From NCBI GenBank assembly GCA_947579665.1, contig OX388345.1:59759454-59823453 (forward strand): a DNA stretch of 64,000 bases, read 5' to 3'. The stretch is from Sympetrum striolatum. Its lineage: Eukaryota; Arthropoda; Insecta; Odonata; Libellulidae. A program made the translations under genes and the position numbers. Positions within the stretch are counted from its first letter, which is position 1, and every line of letters starts with the position of its first letter. Positions 50,726 to 60,392 of the stretch are shown here, piece after piece. A model generated the notes under the pieces. It ran no database searches. It was not told the DNA's origin and saw only the letters and a program-made list of their open reading frames with translations.

Positions 50726-52299
50726 AGCGTGAGATCCCATTTTTGTTTACCTGTGCCATGTTGAATGATCGATACAAATACCTTTTCTGGTAATGAACCT
50801 TTGATTGCTATGATGATAGTCCGCGAGCATTTTGCATCGTTCCACTTCCTTTCACTCACCCCTTCTCCCGTAATCCTCTTTCTCTCCTTCTCTCCGTTTC
50901 CTTCCTTCCGTATTGTCTCAACTTCCTCCTCTCCTCCTTTCACCCCCTCCCCATCCACCTCAGCCCCACCGAGTACTTCCTTTCACTTTCACGGGGAAAA
51001 CGCGTGAAAATCATCCCATTCTCCGCCTCGGAGAGCATAATGAAACGCCTCCCCCTTTCCGGGATTGAAGACTCTGGAAAACGACTACCCTTCCGAATGT
51101 ATAGGGGAGTAAGGAGGGGGTGGGATTATATATCGGTGGGAAGCGCATTTACAAAGAGAAAGAAGGAAGATGTGAAGGAAGGCCAAAGACCCCTCTCTTT
51201 CCTACGTCTTCAGCCTTGCGAAGAATTGGGGCGTCATCGGGTTTTAAATTAAACGTTTAAGGGGCTGCGATGCCAGGGGAGGGGGCAGGAACAGCGGGGG
51301 CGGGGCAGCTCCTGAGAGAGCCCCGTATTGTTTGCTTGGAGGCGTGAAATGGAAAAAATCGACTCGGGAATTAACTTTTGATTCGACGTCGGTCGACGGT
51401 TGTTTTGAAGGTGTGCCTGCCAAAAATTATTATTCGGCTTGTGGATCAAGTGGCTGAATTGCTTTTGTTCGGCCGCGCTCATCGGCGTCATCTCCTATGC
51501 AGTCCTGTGTTGGAGACATCTTCGCGAGCGACTGACGGTCGTCTTGAAGTCGAGAATGGGTGCGACGTCTTGAAAATGGGCCCGCTAAGTTAATCAATCT
51601 CCCTCATTCTCCGGTTTGATATAAAAGGGTATTATTTGGAGGAGCGAGGTGAAAGTTGGAGAAGGAATTTGTCAATTGGATTCGCCAGTCTTTAATTCGC
51701 CGCCCTTTTGTTTTTAATCTAATTAAAACGAGGAACTGCTCCGTGATGACGTCACCGGGAAAGATGAATCCGAGGATTGTTTTCGAGCCGTCGAATAACC
51801 AGATGAATTCCGCTACCCGATGATTTTTTCCCATATTAATTTCGTAGGAATTAATCTAGTCATAAAGGGGAAAACTTTTATCGCCTACTCACCCGTTGTT
51901 GTTTTCTATTATAATGGACGTAATAAACATAGTTGCAAGCCTGCAGAATATTAATGGAACGTAATAGAAATGTTGTCCCGCTTGGGATTAATTCCTCGCT
52001 GTTCAATTACTCCTTTTTGGAGAGATTCGGAGACATTTATTGACTCCATTAGAGCGGTCGTAGGATTTGCGGTGGAATTTCATTATGATAGGATTCGATT
52101 GAATATATTCGAAGATTATCTTTTCGCCAACAAAACACAATGGCGATATTCGTCGAATTAATGCATCGGATTTTCATGGTTTATTTATTCGAAAATGCTG
52201 GCTAGTAGTTGAATAGCTACTAGGGATTATCAAAGTGGATGAATGTCCCTGATGACATTGTGCACCTGTAAAATAGTATCACAAATTGCGCGTAAACTA
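50726..52299. other. GC-richer island 50840-51830 and flank, no gene seen
   Basis: C+T-rich at 50840-50990, then mixed and GC-rich with CpGs to about 51830. A CRE-type palindrome TGACGTCA is at 51747-51754. Frames on both strands have no domain. Confidence 0.4.
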
Positions 52300-52332
52300 G
52301 CGTGGGTTGATAGATCCAATTTCAACCCACGC
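52300..52332. repeat. Hairpin with 11-bp arms
   Basis: GCGTGGGTTGA and TCAACCCACGC are separated by 11 bases. Confidence 0.75.
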
Positions 52333-52647
52333 CGGTTGGCGTTCCGGAAATTAATTAAGCTTAATTGAGTGGGAGTGTTTCGTCATTCAGTAGGTTTAAT
52401 ATGGATTATTTGCGGTAAGAAAGAATTTCCATAGAGGGAAGTGTGTCATAGTATGGCTAGTTTAATAATAACTTGTAACCGAAGTTGCTATCGTTCATTC
52501 CAAAAATAAATAAGTGGATGATATTGGTTAGTCTCCTACCATTCTTAAATTACTACTACTTGCTAATTTTATTAGTAAATTTCATAAATTTAATTTTTAA
52601 GTTATCATAATTTCGATTTTTCAAAATAGCGCGATTTTTTAGTTAAA

Positions 52648-52724
52648 TTTTTGCTATTATCTAAATGATCCATTTTTTCTACTATCTAAAAAATCCATTT
52701 TTTGCTATTATCTAAATCATTGCC
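52648..52724. repeat. Three tandem copies of a 25-bp unit
   Basis: The unit is TTTTTGCTATTATCTAAAT plus GATCCA, with variants starting at 52648, 52673 and 52698. Confidence 0.85.
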
Positions 52725-53454
52725 TCTACTTACAAATAGTTGTCCTTATCGTTATTATAATGAGTTTTTAGTTCGAATCTTATCGTCAGTTTTATGTAAT
52801 TCAGTACAGCTTATATTTACGCCTCCCGGTCTCTCTTTATTTTTGAATGGAATGGTAACAGAATCATTGGCCACAGCTGTGATTTTGTTTCATTTCAAAT
52901 CCGAGAGTCGTTTTTCTTTTATTGATATGATAATGCCAGCAAATTCAATTTTTCCGACTCATCTCATTTAATCGGAAAATGAATGCTGTTCCGGGTCGAA
53001 TCGGAGTTATTCATTCTTAAAATACAATATACATCAATGGAAAGGCAAATTAAGTGAAAAATATTATTCAGCATGCTCCGAAATGGTCAATTTTCGAATA
53101 TTAGCTTGTGTGGATGAGTAGTTAATACAGAACTAGTGTACTCCACCCTCAAAAAGGACAAATTAAACGAATTAAAAATAAGAAATCAGTATTAAAAGTA
53201 AAATTTATAACTTATTTGTAATGAAATTATTCTAACCAGATTAGAGCTTGAAGTTATAAACGTAAGCGGGACTCATTAAGGAAAGCTTAACGTAATTTCT
53301 GTTCAATAAATGAATCAAGCGAAACTCGAAGGAAAAATTGGTAAAATTAACAATTTCTTCAGGAGCATTATTTATAAGTAGAATCCTGAAAAGGTATGAA
53401 GCCTTCATATTGCAAAAGCGAGCACGAGATAAATTTCTGATGGGAATATTTTCG
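52725..53454. other. AT-rich stretch, no gene seen
   Basis: No element or credible frame was recognised. Confidence 0.4.
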
Positions 53455-53580
53455 AGTCAACTGGAGTCGAACCAATGGTATATACATACATTTGGTAAAA
53501 TTATCGATATTCAACTTTCATTTGACTCCTCTATAAATCCCTCAATTTCATGTATCCATGTCATCGGGAAGTGCATGATA
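53455..53580. repeat. Single diverged unit of the 62-63 kb tandem repeat
   Basis: CTGGAGTCGAACCAATGG is followed by TATCGATATTCAA and then TTTCATGTATCCATGTCATCGGGAAG. In the 62.3-63.3 kb array, units carry CTGGGATCGAACCAAGGACC and TTTCAAGTATCCATGTTATCGGGAAAG in the same order. Confidence 0.6.
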
Positions 53581-53993
53581 TTTATTTTCAGAGACTACTT
53601 CCATTCATTTATGGGCAAATAAACCAGATGGAAATTTTTTAAAGGTTATTGATCTCCAACATTTACATTATATCATGCCATCGGTTTCCGCCAAACTTTT
53701 TCCAACATATCTCAGGAATATAATTACATACGAATGATCGTACCCAACACGCTGTTTCAATTAGTGTACACAAATGTTAATTTTTCAACCTGTAATATGT
53801 TGAATTCTTACGTCCCTTCTAAACTTGATTCCCCTCATTTAGTCACTTTCCTCGTTTTTTTCTCATTATACAATCATTCTCACTGTAAATTTTTATTAAT
53901 ACGTCCAATAATATGTGATGATCATTTCTTTGTGCATAAATTTCTCTATAATTCCGTGTTAGCATCGCTTTCTGATTGAAACAACATGTTGTT
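53581..53993. other. AT-rich stretch before SINE dimer
   Basis: No gene recognised. Confidence 0.35.
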
Positions 53994-54222
53994 GGCTCCA
54001 GGATAGTTCTGCGGACAGCGCGTTTGTCTTTGGTGAAAGCGATCCCGGGTTCGATTCCCGGTAGGAGCCAATGTGCGGAAGGGTTCAATTCCCGGTTTGC
54101 TGACGAATTGGATCTAAGAAATGACCTAAGCTGTCGAATCACTTTATACTCGTACTACTACTACAATTTTTTGGGTGAATATCATAGTTGGTTTCTTCAT
54201 GATTAGAAACATAAACTTGTAT
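53994..54222 (+). mobile_element. tRNA-derived SINE, first monomer of a dimer
   Basis: A 76-base tRNA-like head (53994-54069) has GGCTCC/GGAGCC acceptor pairing, an A-box-like TAGTTCTGCGG (54004-54014), a perfect B box GGTTCGATTCC (54048-54058) and a CCGGG/CCCGG T stem. A body follows: AAATGACCTAAGCTGTCGAA, ACTACTACTACAA, GGTGAATATCATAG, TTCATGATTAGAAACATAAA. The head lacks a regular anticodon arm (the helix has a bulge), so I do not call a tRNA gene. A second B-box-like string at 54075-54085 suggests an internal rearrangement. Confidence 0.75.
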
Positions 54223-54376
54223 TGCCTTTCGTGAAAGCGGTCCCGGGCTCGATTTCCGGCGGGGTCCCTTTTTCCGAAATGACCGAAGCTATCTAAGCAA
54301 TTTTATTAATACTACTACGACAACAAACTGTTTTTGAGTGAATATCATCGTTACTTTTTCATTATTAGAAACATAG
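54223..54376 (+). mobile_element. tRNA-derived SINE, second monomer, truncated head
   Basis: It begins in the anticodon region (TTGCCTTTCGTGAAAGCGG, offset 198 bases from the first monomer) and has a decayed B box (GGGCTCGATTTCC). The same body follows: GAAATGACCGAAGCTATCTA, ACTACTACGACAA, GTGAATATCATCG, TCATTATTAGAAACATAGA. It has no A box, so it would have depended on the first monomer's promoter. Confidence 0.75.
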
Positions 54377-56001
54377 ATTCGATAAACTAGGAAACGTCTG
54401 GACGGGAAGGCAGCCGGTTAAGGCGAACGCGGTTAAAAAGGAATCCAGCGAGCCGTATATTTCGGCATTCCGTAGCCAAATAATCAGGTCGATTTTCATC
54501 TCGCCCGCACCCAAGTTGCATCTTCCCCGTCTCGGGGAGACGGCTCGTCATCCGTAGGATTTGCTGAAGCGAACTCATTCCCCTCTCGTCCCCTTTTTCC
54601 GAGTCTGCGGTCGCGGATCTCCGAAAAGCCCAGGGCCGCGGGGCACAGAAGCCAGTGCATGCGGTGTGCTCTTCATAATGCAGCGCAATCTGGGTAATTC
54701 GCGATGGGGATAGGGTTTTAGGAAGAATCGTGGGAGGGCGGGCACGGGAGGGGTCCAGAGGTCTATTTAGATAGCGAGGGTACACGGGCGGGGGAAGAGG
54801 GTTTTTGCAGGGTCCTACCTTTTTTCCATCAACCTTTCAATCTTCCTACTTTTATCATCGTATTCCACGGTGTTATTTTTTCCGGGCCCACCCACTTCCC
54901 TCACCCACACTCTTGGACCCGCCCTAACCTTCCTCTCCGTATATGCTATCCATTATTCCACTCCATTTTGGACTCTCTATCCAGAACATGCCCGCGGGCA
55001 TCGCGTTTTTACTCGCCTTTTTTCAAATCCTGTTTATTTGTTTTTATCAAGGCCGGTCGGGGGAAAATACGATCCTAATGACAACAAAATCCGGCGGGTG
55101 GGCCACTTTAAAATTTCGCCCTATTCAAGGGCATCATTTATTTATTTTTTCGGTTATAAATTCGGGTGGAGACGGGCGGACGGGCATGTTTTCGCGATAT
55201 TCGTCGGCGGGCGCTAAGTTTATTGTGATAGTTTGCTTTTTTGCGGTTTTTTTTCGGTGGCGTGCTTTAAACAGCAAGTCCTAATTCTCTTTGTGCGGGA
55301 GGATTGACGCTGAGGGGTTATTTACAATTTTTGGCGGAATTATTCATGTTCGGCCATTTAATTAATCCTGACTGACGGATACGCTGAATTTTCTCAAAAA
55401 CCATGAATTACGCGGTAGCTCTTTTCAGTAAGTAAGGAAATTTCGGTGAAATATTAATTTTTTTAGAGTTTTTTGCTCTAATTTTTCAAGTTAATCTTCC
55501 TACCCCGTTTTTATCTCAGGCGTATTCTATACAACATTCCACTATCTCGCGCAAAGCTTGGAATTGAATGAGATAAATGAGGCAGTCCTTAGGAACGATA
55601 TACGTTTTTATCGTTTCTCAATTCCTTAGTAGTTGAATATAAGCGTATGGTATTTCAAATATAATAGGGTGGCTATGATATTTTGAATTGACGATTTCGA
55701 CTCTGATATTTGCACGAAATCCTTTTGGTTGAGTGTTATAATGAGGTTAAAGCCAATTTTCAAAATAATTGAACGTCAAGAAAACGATAAGCATAAATAT
55801 GTAGTTTTTAAGCTTCAAAGTATTGTCGTTAAACTAGTGATTTACGTTACCGTTGCTTTCGTTGTGTTTCAGTCATATTCTATCAAACCTTATGTTTAAT
55901 AAACTTTTGAACCGTGTGTATGTTCTATGGACACCAAGAGCTACTTAACTATTAAACAGTACTATTTCTGAATATAGCATGTGGTTACATGATATCAATA
56001 T
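54377..56001. other. GC-rich island 54390-55330 and AT-rich flank
   Basis: This is one of the most GC- and CpG-rich parts of the window. Overlapping frames lie on both strands (54387-54785 minus; 54870-55217 and 54943-55284 plus). None has a recognised domain, and mutual overlap plus biased composition argue against coding. Confidence 0.4.
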
Positions 56002-56261
56002 TAGATTTAATTAAAGGTTTAAAATTCCAAAAGCCGTCTTTTTCGGCGTTCCTCCTCTTACTTCCTGGGTTTCGGACAAAGGAAGAAAGGAATGCCGCAC
56101 TATAATTGTATTGTAAATGGGTACAGTTATAGTTCGGCATTCCTTTCTTGCTTTATCCGACTACCTGTAAGTAAGTGGAGGAACGCCGACAAAGACGACT
56201 TTTGGAGATTTTAAACCTTTATTTCATTAACAGTCGTGTTCCAATATTCCTTTCTTTACAC
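56002..56261. mobile_element. Long-inverted-repeat MITE family, copy D, with flanking 11-bp repeat
   Basis: The left arm AAAGGTTTAAAATTCC...GCCGTCTTTTTCGGCGTTCC mirrors GGAACGCCGACAAAGACGAC...GGAGATTTTAAACCTTTA. A second, inner pair (GGAAGAAAGGAATGCCGCAC with its counterpart GTTCGGCATTCCTTTCTTGC) makes nearly the whole element one hairpin. GATATCAATAT lies just outside both ends (55991-56001 and 56262-56272). The right end carries a tail (GTGTTCCAATATTCCTTTC) shared with copies A and B. Superfamily unknown. Confidence 0.85.
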
Positions 56262-56272
56262 GATATCAATAT

Positions 56273-57508
56273 GTTATTACATTTACTTAGGTTACAATCG
56301 CCATCCATTATCATTAACCAATGTGTTCTCCTGGAGGTTTTACCATCCCTCGACGACGTTTAATGTCTAAAGTCTTCTTTTCATGAATAAATCCAGACGT
56401 GAAGTATTGTATGTATATGTGTTGTATGATTGCCGAAAATTTCATGGAAGCGACAGTGAGTAAATTATTTTGGCTCACGGATGTTTATATCTCCATATTT
56501 GAAATTTTCTCTCAGAAAACAACCTCCATATTTCTGTTAATAGTAATTTTTTCATACTCATATATTCTGCTGTAATTCAGTGAAATTTCATTTCAACCAA
56601 AATAAATGCACCTTGGTAAAACCTACTCGAATAGCATAGTTGTCAATGCTACTGGTTTAGATATTTTCTAACATCAACAGATGTGTTTTTGAGCTTATTG
56701 AAATTAGCCGTAAAAGTTTCTATATTTAGTGTAATAAATGCATCTACTATTTCCCATTTACTGATCGTTTTGGTCCTTTCACTTCGTTATGCACTTTTGA
56801 CTCTCTTTCAATATAATTTCAACTAAAATGGAACTAGAAAACTTGAGGTATCAATGATTTCTTCTCTCTTTGCTTTTTCTAGTCTCTCTTAAGCGCTCTG
56901 TTAATTCTTGATGTTATCTACAAATGCGAGGGTAATATAGTGTGTTGACCAAAATATCGCCGCAAATATCATTAATAGTAGAAGAGAACGTAGCAAACGC
57001 TCTCACACGACATATTTATTGGTCTCCGTTGATTAAATTAATGGTTTCAAACATCTTCGCGATATGTGTGAATAAAGCTACTCGTTAGAGTATCCTAACC
57101 GATGGATGTGGTTTATGTTCTGTTCATCCGTGCCTCTTAGCGTCCGCTGCAGAGAGTAAATGGAAGTTTCCAGATGAGCATCATAGTTGTGGTATCCAAA
57201 GCTGTTTAGGAGTGTTGAGGTTTAGATTCTGGCGGGCCCTTTCCTATTCATCTTCGCGTTGGCCACTACTCACTAGAAGTAACGAAATTCCCACGCATAA
57301 GCCCATCTAAATCTCACTTTTCCGGATTATTACGATACCATCTTCGTTACCTTATTCTTGTCCAATGTTTTCTTTAGATGTATTTTTATCCCTTGTTTTT
57401 AACATGTTGTGAATCATATCTGCCTTAGAAGAGCAAAATTCTGAATAGATGGAAATCTCTCGAGGTTGATTCTTTATCATCAATACTTATCCGTATCCGT
57501 ACGAGTAG
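56273..57508. other. AT-rich stretch, no gene seen
   Basis: No element ends or credible frames were recognised. Confidence 0.4.
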
Positions 57509-57693
57509 TACCTTGGGACAGTTTAGTAACAAATATTTTTATTTTTACTTTTATGAGGTTAATATTAGATTTTTTCATAATACATAAAAGCCTATCATTT
57601 ATACAACACACCAACATCTAAACATCTAAGATATGTTTTTTAATAAGGGAGTAACAAATTATTTTTTACGCTCTTGCAATATATCCCAAGGTA

Positions 57694-57770
57694 CACACCT
57701 GGCCAAAATTAACGCACCATCGGTCGTTAGGATCGTTAGGGAGGTGGTGCGTTAATTTTGGCCAGGACTG
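57694..57770. mobile_element. 77-bp Tc1/mariner-like MITE nested in the pogo element
   Basis: Perfect 22-bp inverted arms (CCTGGCCAAAATTAACGCAC plus CA and its complement) lie 1-5 bases inside the ends, and the right end reads inward as CAGTCCTGGCC. TA flanks both sides (57692-57693 and 57771-57772). Removing the insert plus one TA rejoins CCCAAGGTACAAC, the recurring motif of the host element, which proves the insertion point. TA duplication and a CAGTCC start are typical of Tc1/mariner. Confidence 0.85.
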
Positions 57771-57936
57771 TACAACACCATGTTTTACCTTGGGATTTAG
57801 GGTGTTGTACCTTGGGACTAATTGCAAGTGAAAGAGTGGACAAAACGTTACATTAGCAAATAATTCTTATTTAATTCACTCAAAAAGTACAAAAATAGGA
57901 ACATCTATCTAAAAAAAGGTTTTTTTAATTACAAGA

Positions 57937-58010
57937 TTAGTCCATAGGCATGTCATAGGAGGAAAGAAACTCGTCTTCAGTGAAAATGTTTCTATCAAAT
58001 GGATAGGGCT
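57937..58010 (-). pseudogene. pogo transposase C-terminal tail fragment
   Basis: A separate minus frame reads PFDRNIFTEDEFLSSYDMPM and ends D-stop (TAA at 57937-57939). A DRxxFxxxEFLxSxxxDxP-like acidic tail is common at the end of pogo-type transposases in my knowledge of the family. It follows directly on the second DNA-binding segment but in another frame, with a TAA just before it. The roughly 250-350 residues that should separate them (DDE domain) are missing. Confidence 0.5.
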
Positions 58011-58171
58011 TTTACATAATGGAAAGCAAATTTTAGTGTATTTTTTGTTAGACCATAATGCTGGGCAGTTGATTGTTTCAGATAATCAAATGGCATCAGT
58101 TCTTCATCATTTATAAAAACTTTATTTACAGCATTTTTTCCACTGTCGTAGGTAAACCGAGGCTGTTCTTC
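57998..58171 (-). pseudogene. pogo transposase, start of second HTH (CENP-B-type) segment
   Basis: 58 codons reading from EEQPRFTYD to HYVKALSI, then TGA at 57997-57995. The HYGLTKNTLKFAFHY part matches the conserved YYGLT...LAF motif at the start of the second DNA-binding domain of CENP-B/Tigger proteins. It is shifted one base relative to the preceding helix-turn-helix frame, so the gene is broken here as well as deleted downstream. Confidence 0.7.
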
Positions 58172-58172
58172 A

Positions 58173-58334
58173 TTTGATTCGTTTTTTAGTGATAACTGTT
58201 GAGTTGCTCAAGCCATACCTTCGAGCAGCCTCACTGTCCTTTAGTGTTCCCTTAAGTACATTATTTTCAGCACTCTCCAAAGCTCGAGGGTCTATCTTCT
58301 CCCGAGTCTTTCCTTCCTTGCTGCGAAGCCTTTT
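58173..58334 (-). pseudogene. pogo transposase, psq-type helix-turn-helix segment
   Basis: 54 codons on minus. The stretch ALESAENNVLKGTLKDSEAA followed by RRYGLSNSTVITKK has the pattern of the psq/CENP-B N-terminal helix-turn-helix: a first helix with A..A, a G..K turn, then AARRYG followed by a recognition helix with ST. In pogo elements this segment binds the terminal repeats. It ends at TGA (58172-58170), with the next segment in the +1 frame. Upstream, a splice-acceptor-like TTTTGTTTTAG precedes the frame. A possible first exon (ATG at 58721-58719, donor GTAAGT at 58696-58691) would join one base out of phase, so an intron is possible but unproven. Confidence 0.7.
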
Positions 58335-58875
58335 CTAAAACAAAAAAAATTAGCATGCTTATGTCGCAGTTTGGCCCTAAATTGAGCAGTCTATATTCAC
58401 CAGCAATAAAATATATACGTTGGAATAAAATACAGAACCCAGCTTTGTAAATAGATAAGTTTTTTAATGGGACCGTTGTACCTTGGGACATCCCGTAATT
58501 TTGTCCCTCGGTACAACACATTGCAAAACAGGAAAACCTAGCTGTTAAAAGTGTTTGAGGTTAGTTGAACAGATTGATCAACCATACCAATGGAAAGGGC
58601 ATATTTCAAAGTATAATACAATGCCTTAATTTTTAACACAAATTAAAAAAACAAAAATAGAAAAAAACAACAATGAAACAGCAAAAATTTACTTACCAAT
58701 GGCAGTTTTTCTTTTTATCATTCAGCTTCCACAAATCTCACTGTATAATTGCTAGTCACTCTCCACTAGCCCCTAGTGACCAGATAAGGATCTACGACAG
58801 GTTAGTTTAGTCTGCCGCACACATGTGGCAGAGCAATACAGTTTGTCCCGAGGTACAATTGCCCCAAGGTACAAC

Positions 58876-60165
58876 ACTTTCCCTATGTATGGGTACGAGA
58901 GACTACAGTCTAAATGTCGCCCGGGTAAAAACGTTAAATAATTGCTTACTAAATTAAATTTACCTTGAAGAAATATTTTTATTATTGCCTCTGATTAACG
59001 TTTTCGATTCGAAATGTCGAGCATTTAAAAATAAAATCTAAATTTTTGTGTTTTAAAAAACTCGTATATTTGATAAAAAATGCATTTGCAATTAAAGATT
59101 TTTAATTATATATTATATTATTAAAGTTTAAATAGCTCACTAGCTATTTATTTTTTTATTTTCCAAGTGAAAATAGTAAACATTTATAATTCATAAGTAA
59201 CATTTGATAATTGAGCTCACTATGTTTTTTTTTATTCAAAAAATATTTTCATTCATATAATGTTTGTATTCTTACTCTTAAATTACCTCTCCGATATATG
59301 ATAGAAGGTAAAGATGCCGTTACTATGGCATGGGAGCAATACTTTATAAGAAAGCTTGCTATTTTCGGGTAGTATTATTAAATATTCAATTTTTTAAAGA
59401 GCATACAACTTTCAATACATTATTAATATTTTAGAATATAAGCCATAGTTAATCTATCCTCTAACAAAAAACGCGTATTTCTGAGTTTAATAATTTTAAT
59501 TTAAATAACCAATTATGGGACTCCTTGAACTTAGGCATGTTTATTAAATTCTTATTTACGAAATAATTGTGCATTGCTTTAATTAAATGAAGGTGGCTTG
59601 ATAGATCTGTTCAATCCAATAAATTTTAATTGAAGGGTAAATAAGCTACGGGCTTCAGGCAATGGCCAATATAGACAGTAATTTACACAAGAACTCGAGA
59701 AAATTTATCGTATTAGGATTTAAGCTTTACAATTGGAACATGCTCGTTTGTCGCTGCCAATTAATTCTGTCATGTAAAAGTTAAAATTCTCTCTTTTTAG
59801 ATGTTATTTTTCCGTTCCATTTGTTAATTTAGATAATTCTCCCATTAAATATGGCGCTCGAATTTTTGTGAAAATTGATTCTATGGAGAGTGTGGGTGTC
59901 ATGTAGTGAAAAATAATTAAATTCGTCAACAAATAACTAGGTTTTGCCTTTGTGCTCTTTTATTCCAACTCCTTTCTTTCCATCTCCTTTCATTTCTTAT
60001 CCTTAGCAGTATTTCCTTTCCCTTAATATTTCTCAGTATCTATTTCTCTTACTCTTTACTCTCTACCTTAAAAATAAAATCAACCGAACGACGAGTTACT
60101 TTGCCGTAATCTATGACGTAAGAACAAAGCAGGAATATCTTTTCCAGAGGATATTAATTTTGTTT
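58876..60165. other. AT-rich stretch, no gene seen
   Basis: Very AT-rich, nothing recognised. Confidence 0.4.
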
Positions 60166-60392
60166 TTAACCCTCCGTTGGTCACGTGGCGTCTACTAGAC
60201 GCAAGAAATTTTCTTTTCTTTTTCTACATCATCTTTTCATAGTTATGAATCTATCCTTCCTTGTATCTTATTATTTTATGCTTCTGAAATAGCCACCAAT
60301 ACGTTTATATCTTTTGTCACATCTCCGGATAAAATGCAAATATTTTTATATTTTTGGAGTCTGATAGACGTCACGCGACAACTTGTGTTACA
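60166..60392. mobile_element. piggyBac-like element remnant
   Basis: TTAACCCTCCGTTGGTCACG then TGGCGTCTACTAGACGC at the left. At 60357-60392, GAGTCTGATAGACGTCACGC then GACAACTT is the inverted counterpart of the subterminal part, but the CCC/TTAA right end is gone. The left end also matches the TTAACCCTC start of 12688. Probably a decayed non-autonomous element. Confidence 0.5.

Larger units (their letters stand above)
57509..58875 (-). mobile_element. pogo/Tigger-type transposon, internally deleted
   Basis: The element is bounded by TACCTTGGGACAGTTT on the left and, in inverted sense, TTGTACCTTGGGGCAATTGTACCTCGGGACAAACTG on the right. The core motif GTTGTACCTTGGGAC or its complement recurs about eight times inside. 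On minus it encodes a CENP-B/psq-type helix-turn-helix segment (58334-58173), the start of the second DNA-binding domain (58171-57998) and a short C-terminal tail (57996-57937). The DDE catalytic domain expected between the last two is absent. Target TA duplications are not clear at the outer ends, so boundaries are approximate. A 77-bp MITE is inserted at 57694-57770. Confidence 0.75.

Noticed and set aside
53994..54069. Possible functional tRNA gene
   Set aside because: Acceptor pairing and B box are good, but the anticodon helix is irregular and a SINE body follows, repeated in a second monomer.
54387..55284. Frames of 113-132 codons in the GC-rich island
   Set aside because: High GC lowers stop frequency; no family motif, and overlapping alternatives on the plus strand.
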